64,000 bases of DNA, taken from contig VXAY01007418.1 in NCBI GenBank assembly GCA_013399855.1, forward strand, positions 220,169 to 284,168. Reading direction: 5' to 3'. This document shows, piece after piece, positions 60,501-64,000 of the stretch. Made by a program: the position numbers and the translations under genes. Position 1 is the first letter of the stretch. The number at the start of each line of letters is the position of its first letter. The notes beneath the pieces were generated by a model. The model searched no databases and was not told where the DNA came from. It saw nothing but the letters and a program-made list of their open reading frames with translations. This stretch comes from Oxyruncus cristatus. Its lineage: Eukaryota > Chordata > Aves > Passeriformes > Cotingidae.

Positions 60501-62694
60501 ATGTTTGCTCAAGTAGGGTCCCATGCCAGCTGCCACACAGGACTGAGCTGCATAGCAAAGATCCTCTGTCATATCATTCCTTTGTGCTCCACAGACGTAA
60601 AAATTAGGGCTGAGACTTGCAGAGTCCAAGCAGTTCATGGGTCATTCTTTTGGGACCTCCGGACTAGAGGCAGCAGAAAGAAGTGTGGCCCCTCTCTGAT
60701 ACAGATTCCACACAGGCCCACCTCAGATTAGCACAGCTGGTTCTGAGAGGACACACAGCCCAGATCTGACTGACCTGTGTTCAGATTCCTCAGGCCAGTC
60801 CTTCCTGCATCTCTCACCTGGCAAGGCAATGTCACCTCTCTGTCACCTGCCCACCTTGTGTTGATAATGCACATTTGAATTTCAGAGGTCTTTAGACACA
60901 GACACCTGATCTGTGAAGGTACAGCTCTGAGTACTGCAGAGAGACAAGGGCTGTCCAGTGGCAGCCACATTCCTGCTCAATTTTCTAACTCACTTCCACC
61001 ACTCTCTGCAGGACACCTGGTTTGCAGAGCACTGGAGAGATCAATTACTCGCCCAAGTCCATGTGCTCAGGACAAACCCCGCTGGAAGGGCTGTTCAATC
61101 ACCTCACCGACAAGATTGATTGGATTTAAATCCAACTGTTTGCTCCGATTCCACTGGGCCATCAGGGGTCAAATCTGACATCCTTTCTTATTGAGTTTGA
61201 GTCATTTCAGTGCCTACATTCTGGAGGTAGTTGGGGAATTCCAGGTTGTGACCTGCAATTTGGCTGTTCATTCCCAGGGTCTGCTATCAGCAGACAAAGC
61301 TGGCATATCCCCAGGGAGTGCTGATTCCTGCCGTTCTAAAGAACCTCTCAAGCCTTTGTTCAATCACCTCATTTTGCTACTTGTTCCTCTCTTCACTTCC
61401 TTTTCATTTGGGGGAGTGGGTGAAAGCGAATGCAAGGCAATTCCGTCTGTACCTGGATTTCCCAAATTTTCTGGATCCCTTCAAACTCTACTTCTGTCCC
61501 AGCAGTAGATGTTGCAGCCAACAACTGCATTATGGAACGGGACAAAAATCAGCTTTCACACCGATCCCTCCTAAGGCATCTGTCGCCTCTCTACAGCAGA
61601 CCCTGAACTCCACGTTCTTGCAGAACAATGCAGACATTGTCTATTCTTTTCCTCTCCTCTCCAAAAAATAACAAATCATAGGAAGTGCTGGACAAACTGC
61701 TTTAACCTCATTAGGTCACTTAGGAAACTCCCTTTCCCAACTGTATTTTCCCCCTCTCCATCAAGTCTCCTGTGAACCCAGAACATTCCTCACTTGTTTC
61801 CTCGTGGATCAAAGTTACTAAATGGCTTTTGAGAAAACTCCCACTGCTTCCCATCACTAAGAGTTACTCATTCCCACCTTTTCAGCTGTTAATTTTTGCC
61901 ATTGATTCCATTTACTCGAGACATAAGTCATCCTAACTGAATATCCAAATTAATCTAAAAACTTGGGGAAATGCAACTTTGTGGTAGGGCACAGAAGGAG
62001 TCTTGACCTCAGGGTTGTCTTCTAGACTCCTTTTCCCTGCTGCTCCAATCCTGTGCCCAGCTGCACTGCCCTTTTATTTATTTCATTTTTAAAAGGGAAC
62101 AATTATGCCAAGGAGGCAACTTACAAGGACTGCTAAGTGCTGTTTTTCTTTGCATTAGTCCGTGCTCCAAGAAAAGCCTGAGAAGATGGTGGTTGAACAG
62201 AACTGGGCCCCACACACTCCATCTCTGTTACCCATTTATCTCATCTTGCATGAAGAAGCCAGGAAGATGACAGATATGTGACCTCACTTGTGCTGAGCAG
62301 TTGCAGCAATACTTTACTGAAGCTTAGAATAAATTATCTAGAAAAACCAATCAATAAATCCATAAAATGTCTTCCGTCTACCGAGCCAAAGGACGTTATT
62401 TTGATAAAGAGAATTTTTAAGTGAACAAAGTCTATTTATGATATCAGATGATGCTGTTCATTTGTACCCATCTCCTCCCTCCTTCCAATACCCCATTTCA
62501 GGCAGAGCACTCCAACTGCAACCCAAGAAGACACAGACTTAAGTGCTGACAGGCCACAGAACTCACCTCTGGACCAGAGGCAATGGCAGGAAGTTGAGGG
62601 TGGACGTCATGTCCAGCCCACAGTCCAACATGATGGTGGTGGATTTGAACTTGAGCACGTTGCATGGCAAGGTGGGATGTCCTGACAAGCAGTA
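6397..62694 (-). CDS. INTS9: INTS9, Integrator complex subunit 9 (16 of 17 coding exons)
   Basis: Joined minus-strand exons: 62694-62567, 58286-58226, 56009-55947, 52269-52130, 50551-50465, 46428-46308, 44661-44527, 41122-41011, 35456-35276, 33054-32994, 26014-25843, 21004-20880, 19697-19530, 8931-8833, 7627-7490, 6573-6397. They total 1968 nt (655 codons plus TAG). All introns are GT-AG and every phase matches its partner. I recognise the protein as INTS9, a metallo-beta-lactamase/beta-CASP pseudonuclease of the CPSF-100 type. In the family it pairs with the nuclease INTS11 in the nuclear Integrator complex, which cleaves snRNA 3' ends and nascent RNA at paused polymerase II. The MBL region comes first, then beta-CASP (roughly residues 250-400), a basic KKRKR stretch near 566-570 and the C-terminal domain known to bind INTS11. 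The HxHxDH metal site is degenerate (NYHCMM, residues 103-108), as expected for this inactive partner. With three residues from exon 1 the length is 658 aa, equal to human INTS9. Confidence 0.97.
6662..7016 (-). mobile_element. CR1 LINE 3' fragment in INTS9 intron 16
   Basis: Starts with AATCACGGAATGGTCTGGGT and continues through the typical CR1 3' region to about 7016. Sense to INTS9. The right end is approximate. Confidence 0.9.
7490..7627 (-). CDS. INTS9: INTS9 exon 16, basic linker and start of C-terminal domain (residues 555-600)
   Basis: 138 bp, phase 0 at both ends. Acceptor CCATCAG, donor GTGAGG. A Pro-rich start ([10 protein letters not shown]) leads into KKRKR (566-570), a nuclear-localisation-like cluster. 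It then enters the small C-terminal fold that in the family forms the heterodimer with INTS11. Confidence 0.97.
7628..8832 (-). other. INTS9 intron 15
   Basis: Intron between exons 15 and 16, GTACAG to CATCAG. No repeat family or nested gene was recognised. The content is ordinary unique sequence. Confidence 0.8.
8833..8931 (-). CDS. INTS9: INTS9 exon 15 (residues 522-554)
   Basis: 99 bp, phase 0 at both ends. Acceptor TGCTCCAG, donor GTACAG. Encodes [30 protein letters not shown] and VLQ. The intron upstream of it (8932-19529) is the longest in the gene. Confidence 0.96.
11830..12640 (+). mobile_element. Possible ancient LINE (CR1-like) remnant
   Basis: The frame around 11827-12117 contains [10 protein letters not shown] followed by [10 protein letters not shown]. 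This resembles the Leu-x-x-Trp...Asn-x-(M/L)-K-F-N-x-x-K-C stretch near the end of non-LTR reverse transcriptase domains. The sequence after it looks like a decayed CR1 3' part. No intact open frame remains. The family is uncertain. Confidence 0.35.
15145..15200. repeat. Two adjacent perfect inverted repeats
   Basis: GTCACCG (15145-15151) pairs with CGGTGAC (15166-15172) across 14 bases. Three bases on, CTTATTTTGG (15176-15185) pairs with CCAAAATAAG (15191-15200) around the loop GGTCA. Both contain a GTCAC motif. They lie in intron 14 and their function is unknown. Confidence 0.85.
15668..15682 (+). repeat. (ATT)5 microsatellite in a T-rich tract
   Basis: Five ATT units flanked by runs of six to seven T. 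Confidence 0.9.
16738..17128 (-). mobile_element. CR1 LINE 3' fragment
   Basis: Begins AATCATGGAATGGTTTGGGG and runs through the CR1 3' region to the CTGAACACTCAGCCTGGAGA part. The 3' end is at the left. Confidence 0.92.
18440..18814 (-). mobile_element. CR1 LINE 3' fragment
   Basis: Begins AATCACAGAATCCCACAATG and extends to the GGCTGAACAGCCCCATCTCT part. Sense to INTS9. Confidence 0.93.
19012..19454 (+). mobile_element. CR1 LINE 3' fragment next to exon 14
   Basis: Contains the GGCTGGAGCACCAGGAGCAG and GCTCAGCCTGGAGAAAAGAG blocks and ends CTTAACAATTCCGTGATTT. The 3' end points right. It ends about 75 bp from the exon's donor side. Confidence 0.88.
19530..19697 (-). CDS. INTS9: INTS9 exon 14 (residues 466-521)
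   Basis: 168 bp, phase 0 at both ends. Acceptor TTTTGCAG, donor GTGAGT. Encodes [10 protein letters not shown] and on to IEIMPD. The exon is more CpG-rich than its surroundings. It sits between two plus-strand CR1 copies ending at about 19454 and starting at about 19862, only about 75 and 165 bp away. Skipping it would keep the reading frame. Confidence 0.97.
19862..20228 (+). mobile_element. CR1 LINE 3' fragment on the other side of exon 14
   Basis: Contains the AGCTGGAGAAGAGGAGGCTG and GGTTCTTCCCCCAGAGGGTG blocks and ends GTATCCTGTGGTTCTGTG. Same strand as the copy at 19012 but clearly diverged from it. Confidence 0.85.
20880..21004 (-). CDS. INTS9: INTS9 exon 13a: EPDFSY to KEVQ (residues 424-465; exon 13 of 17)
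   Basis: 125 bp. Acceptor CTCTCCAG, donor GTAAGG. AA completes Glu424, followed by [10 protein letters not shown] and [10 protein letters not shown] and on to KLLKEVQ, ending in phase 0. In order it is exon 13; the next entry is exon 14. Confidence 0.97.
23693..23770 (-). mobile_element. Short CR1 tail fragment
   Basis: ATCATAGAATAATTTAGGCT followed by a degenerate CR1-type tail (AAACCTCTAAGGTCACTGGG). Its far end abuts an unidentified repeat copy. Confidence 0.7.
23772..23900 (+). repeat. Unidentified dispersed repeat, copy A
   Basis: About 100 bp (from CAAAAGTCTTAAAGCTGAGG on) match 27740-27861 at roughly 80% by eye in the same orientation, with shared blocks CAAAAGTCTTAAA, GGGACAATTT and TACTTCAA. 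It is not CR1 3' sequence. The family is unknown to me. Confidence 0.75.
24655..24688. repeat. 16-bp perfect palindrome plus adjoining stem-loop
   Basis: CAGTATCATGATACTG (24655-24670) is its own reverse complement. Immediately after, TGACAC (24671-24676) pairs with GTGTCA (24683-24688) around TTTTTG. It lies in a repeat-free AT-rich part of intron 12. Confidence 0.9.
25843..26014 (-). CDS. INTS9: INTS9 exon 12 (residues 367-424)
   Basis: 172 bp. Acceptor TATTTCAG, donor GTAAGT. Encodes [30 protein letters not shown] and on to LNTVIFT, plus one base of Glu424 (phase 1). [11 protein letters not shown] belongs to the late beta-CASP region. Confidence 0.97.
26969..27245 (-). mobile_element. CR1 LINE 3' fragment
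   Basis: Begins CATGGAATCCCAGAATGGTT and ends near the CTTCAGCTTAAGGCCATTTC part. Confidence 0.92.
27740..27861 (+). repeat. Unidentified dispersed repeat, copy B, with T7G13 tract
   Basis: Partner of 23772-23900. Its left part holds seven T and thirteen G in a row (27753-27772) where copy A has TTTTTTTGAGGG. Confidence 0.75.
29034..29100 (-). mobile_element. CR1 tail fragment (other subfamily)
   Basis: ATCACAGAATATCCAGACTG followed by AAGGATCATTGAGTCGTTCA. Resembles the tail at 41638, which suggests a shared subfamily. Confidence 0.65.
32994..33054 (-). CDS. INTS9: INTS9 exon 11 (residues 346-366)
   Basis: 61 bp. Acceptor TTTTACAG, donor GTAAGT. The first G completes Trp346, then [10 protein letters not shown] and [10 protein letters not shown], phase 0 at the 3' end. 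An A/T-rich inverted repeat (8-bp arms, 33140-33158) lies about 85 bp upstream of the acceptor. Confidence 0.96.
34143..34310 (-). mobile_element. CR1 fragment interrupted by a second CR1
   Basis: AATCACAGAGTGGTTGAGGG, then a tail of a different CR1 subfamily up to CAGCCTGTTGCACTGTTCC, where another CR1 tail starts. Confidence 0.75.
34311..34880 (-). mobile_element. CR1 LINE 3' fragment, longest copy
   Basis: Starts ACAGAATTGCAGAACCATGG and reaches about 570 bp into the element, to the part before a T13 run. It lies against the CR1 at 34143 and probably inserted into it. Confidence 0.88.
35276..35456 (-). CDS. INTS9: INTS9 exon 10, beta-CASP segment (residues 286-346)
   Basis: 181 bp. Acceptor CCCGCAG, donor GTAGGT. 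CG completes Ala286, then [10 protein letters not shown] and [10 protein letters not shown] and on to FSQIFAE, with TG of Trp346 (phase 2). The [12 protein letters not shown] stretch corresponds to the start of the beta-CASP domain in CPSF-type proteins. This is the longest coding exon seen here. Confidence 0.97.
36948..38030. mobile_element. Solo LTR of an avian endogenous retrovirus
   Basis: About 1.08 kb running from TGTGGTGGGTTGACC to GACCGAACA (TG...CA ends), which I recognise as an LTR common in bird genomes, probably of the ERVL type. No gag, pol or env sequence flanks it, so it is a solo LTR. Inside are six diverged units starting CTCCAG at 37291, 37337, 37382, 37430, 37481 and 37532 (period 45-51 bp). 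These keep long frames open on both strands without coding meaning. Neighbouring bases (TCCTT on the left, CAGCC on the right) show no clear target duplication, so the ends are approximate. Position 37788 is an N. Confidence 0.85.
40068..40162 (-). mobile_element. CR1 tail fragment
   Basis: GAGAATCATTGAATGGTTTG through CCCTGCCACGGGCAGGGAAC. Only the last 95 bp or so of the element remains. Confidence 0.85.
41011..41122 (-). CDS. INTS9: INTS9 exon 9 (residues 249-286)
   Basis: 112 bp. Acceptor GTTCCAG, donor GTAGGT. Encodes [20 protein letters not shown] and on to GEFCSNL, leaving one base (G) of Ala286 (phase 1). Leads into the beta-CASP region. Confidence 0.97.
41638..41725 (-). mobile_element. 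CR1 tail fragment (other subfamily)
   Basis: AATCATAGGATCACGGCATC then ATAGAATATCCTGAATTGGA, with repeated terminal ATAGAAT/ATAGGAT octamer-like units typical of CR1 ends. Confidence 0.75.
42881..43130 (-). mobile_element. CR1 LINE 3' fragment (other subfamily)
   Basis: Two CACAGAATC units, then GGTTGGAAAGGACCTCTGAG, CACTAAGCGCCACGTCCAGC and CCTCCCCTGGCACAGCTTAA. A CR1 subfamily different from the GGTTTGGGTTGG copies. Confidence 0.85.
44527..44661 (-). CDS. INTS9: INTS9 exon 8 (residues 204-248)
   Basis: 135 bp, phase 0 at both ends. Acceptor GTTCCAG, donor GTACAG. Encodes [30 protein letters not shown] and on to TTHPQ. The [10 protein letters not shown] stretch is in the place where active MBL nucleases carry a later metal-ligand motif. 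Confidence 0.97.
46308..46428 (-). CDS. INTS9: INTS9 exon 7 (residues 163-203)
   Basis: 121 bp. Acceptor GTGTGCAG, donor GTGAGT. The first G completes Arg163. Then [10 protein letters not shown] and [10 protein letters not shown] through [10 protein letters not shown], ending in phase 0. Confidence 0.97.
46429..50464 (-). other. INTS9 intron 6 (4.0 kb)
   Basis: Contains T15 at 47202 but no recognised CR1. Two AT-rich repeat-free stretches (48420-48560 and 50100-50440) look like conserved non-coding sequence. Confidence 0.75.
50465..50551 (-). CDS. INTS9: INTS9 exon 6 (residues 134-163)
   Basis: 87 bp. Acceptor ATTTCAG, donor GTAAGG. Encodes [20 protein letters not shown] and MWKNKEVQ between two split Arg codons (phase 2 on both sides). 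Confidence 0.96.
51648..51836 (-). mobile_element. CR1 LINE 3' fragment
   Basis: GGAATCACAGAATCCTACAA through GGGCAACCTGTGCCAG. The upstream part is missing. Confidence 0.92.
52130..52269 (-). CDS. INTS9: INTS9 exon 5, degenerate metal-site exon (residues 88-134)
   Basis: 140 bp. Acceptor TTTTCAG, donor GTAAAG, ends in phase 2 (Arg134 split). Carries [16 protein letters not shown]. In active relatives this position holds the HxHxDH zinc motif. Here it reads NYHCMM (103-108), so only the second His remains. This matches the known loss of catalysis in INTS9. The 3' part ([11 protein letters not shown]) continues the MBL core. Confidence 0.97.
52348..52382 (+). repeat. T-rich (TTTTG)n tract
   Basis: TTTTTG-type units followed by a run of T, about 80 bp upstream (gene sense) of INTS9 exon 5. 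It does not read as a normal short pyrimidine tract because the exon's own acceptor is separate. Confidence 0.8.
53396..53830 (-). mobile_element. CR1 LINE 3' fragment
   Basis: TCTAGAGTGGTTTGGGTGGG through CTCCAGGCTGAGCCCCCCCG and the GATGCTCCAGCCCTGAGCTG part. Confidence 0.92.
55947..56009 (-). CDS. INTS9: INTS9 exon 4 (residues 67-87)
   Basis: A 63-bp exon encoding [20 protein letters not shown] and E, phase 0 at both ends. Acceptor TTTTACAG, donor GTGAGT. Part of the MBL domain. Confidence 0.95.
58226..58286 (-). CDS. INTS9: INTS9 exon 3 (residues 46-66)
   Basis: A 61-bp exon. Acceptor CCCACAG, donor GTACTG. The first C completes Ser46, followed by [10 protein letters not shown] and [10 protein letters not shown]. 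Ends in phase 0. It is too short to stand out alone, but it joins exactly to its neighbours in frame and matches vertebrate INTS9. Confidence 0.95.
58287..62566 (-). other. INTS9 intron 2 (4.3 kb)
   Basis: Mostly unique sequence with one probable CR1 tail at 59712. No nested gene was recognised. Confidence 0.8.
59712..59815 (-). mobile_element. Probable CR1 fragment
   Basis: CTTGGTTGGAAGGGACTTCT then GGTCTGCAGTCCAATGTCTC, resembling the CR1 tail without its last bases. Confidence 0.55.
62567..62694 (-). CDS. INTS9: INTS9 exon 2 (residues 4-46)
   Basis: Acceptor TTTTCAG before TAC, donor GTGAGT after 62567. Encodes 42 codons starting [10 protein letters not shown], plus AG of a split Ser codon (phase 2). 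It begins the metallo-beta-lactamase fold and keeps the motif I aspartate (IMLDCGLD, D27). No Met opens the exon, so the start codon is in a further upstream exon. A CR1 3' end begins only about 58 bp upstream of the acceptor. Confidence 0.96.
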
Positions 62695-64000
62695 CTGAAA
62701 AAGAATGAGGAGTTAGTCATGACCTTTACCAGCATGACCTTCTTCCCCTCTGTCTGAGCACTGGGGAAGCTGCATCTTGAATCCTGTGTCCAGTTCTAGG
62801 CCCCTCAGACAAGAGAGACATGGAGGGGCTGGAGCGCGTCCAGGGAAGGGAACGGAGCTGGGGAAGGGGCTGGAGCACCAGGAGCGGCTGAGGGAAGTGG
62901 AGGGGGCTCAGCCTGGAGAAAAGAGGGATCAGGAGGGACCTTCTGGCTCTGCAGTTCCCTGACAAGAGAGGGGAGTCGGTGGGGGGTCGGGCTCTGCTCC
63001 CAGGGAACAAGGGACAGAACAAGGGGAAATGGCCTCAAGGGGAGGTTCACATTGGACATCAGGAGCAATTTCTTCATGGAAGGGGTGGTCAGACATTGGA
63101 AGGGGCTGCCCAGGGAGGTGGTGGAGTCCCCATCCCTGGAGATGTCCAAGGAACAACTGGATGTGGCTCTGGGCTAAGTGACAAGGTGGGGAGGGGTCAC
63201 AGGTTGGACTCGATGATCTTGGAGGTCTTTTCCACCCTCAAGGATTCTGTGAACAGAGTGAACACCACTCCCCCCAAACGTCTTTTTCCCCTTGTTTTCA
63301 CACACAGTTTCATACACAGCAGAATAAAATCTCATTTCCCATGAATCTGTCTCACAGAGTGTGCGCTCACAGAGATTTCCCCGTGGCAGGGTATTAAAGG
63401 GGCAGATTTTCTTCAGGCAGTTTTTCTGATCCCGAGGATTGAGTGGATGGCAAAGCTCCCCTCTCTGATTTAGGACACATGTGGAATCTCTTTTTTTCCT
63501 AGCAATCACCGATTTTCCCCCACATCCCAGCAAATCAGTTCCTTCAAAATTCAGTCCTGCTGGCAAAACCTGAAAATTTGAAAACTACTCGGAGTGGACA
63601 GGGAGGGAGAGAATCCCTGCAGGAACACAAGGGTTTTTTTCTGCAAGAAACCTGCCTAAAAACAACCATGCACAGGTGCAGCAGCTCTGGGGCAAGTTCT
63701 CACCTGCTTTTTGTCTTGCTAAACACAAACAGGAAGCAGAAAGGACTGGACAACCCCACCTGAATGGAAGGGTTTGTGTAGCCAAATCCCAAAGGCTTTG
63801 GAAGCTTAATGAGCCGGTGAGCAGGTTATGTAGGGGGCACTTGAGCATCATTGAGATGCAGCCACCTCCTGTCTGGAGTGACAAACATTTAACGAGGCAC
63901 AGGAGCTTTGAATAAGAAGAGAACAGAAAGGTTGGCTTTAAAATGCGGGGTTAGAAACTGTAAATGTCTGAGCAGAGCGTGGCCACCTCCGAGGGAGGGT
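62695..64000 (-). other. Part of INTS9 intron 1
   Basis: Sequence upstream of exon 2. Apart from the CR1 at 62752 it shows no CpG island, promoter or start-codon exon with a usable donor. INTS9 exon 1 (three codons in vertebrates) and its promoter therefore lie to the right of the window. Confidence 0.8.
62752..63255 (+). mobile_element. CR1 LINE 3' fragment
   Basis: About 500 bp containing GGGGCTGGAGCACCAGGAGC and GGCTCAGCCTGGAGAAAAGA and ending GACTCGATGATCTTGGAGGT...GATTCTGTGA. The 3' end points right, antisense to INTS9. Confidence 0.92.

Noticed and set aside
63305..63313. ATGAAACTG on the minus strand as the missing INTS9 exon 1 (MKL)
   Set aside because: The bases after it are TGTG, so there is no GT donor in the required phase. 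There is also no CpG-rich promoter around it, and the nine bases can occur by chance.
1..64000. CRISPR arrays, bacterial operons, rRNA or tRNA genes, integrated viral genes
   Set aside because: None was seen. The only regular arrays are the minisatellite, LTR units and microsatellites, and the DNA is clearly vertebrate.

Overview
The window is vertebrate nuclear DNA, almost certainly from a bird. Most of the interspersed repeats are CR1 LINE 3' ends of the avian type, there is a solo LTR of the kind common in bird genomes, and one large spliced gene with short exons and kilobase introns fills 90% of the sequence.

That gene is INTS9 (Integrator complex subunit 9) on the minus strand. Sixteen coding exons lie between 62694 (5' side) and 6397 (stop codon). 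They splice with GT-AG borders and consistent phases into 655 codons plus a stop. Only the first few codons (MKL in vertebrate INTS9) are missing, and their exon must lie beyond position 64000. Adding three residues gives 658 aa, the length of human INTS9. No frameshift or internal stop was seen, so the gene looks functional.

Layout: 1-4958 is GC-rich flank on the 3' side of INTS9. It holds a CpG-rich block, a plus-strand AATAAA at 1446, a 30-bp minisatellite at 3536-3740 and a CR1. At 4959-5268 there is a coding-like open segment on the plus strand with an AATAAA at 5329. This may be the last exon of an unrecognised gene converging on INTS9. From 5269 to 6396 is the probable INTS9 3' UTR and intergenic sequence. 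From 6397 to 62694 are INTS9 exons 17 to 2 (numbering assumes one upstream exon), and 62695-64000 is part of intron 1. The introns carry about 17 CR1 fragments, one ERV solo LTR (about 36948-38030), a pair of related unidentified repeats about 4 kb apart, two sets of adjacent inverted repeats, microsatellites and several repeat-free AT-rich blocks that look like conserved non-coding DNA.

I found no operon, CRISPR, bacterial defence system or other obviously new system. The second-look items are the possible convergent gene at the left, exon 13 (19530-19697) sitting between two same-strand CR1 copies, the hairpin pairs, the repeat pair and the candidate conserved elements. Residue numbers below assume three residues from exon 1.
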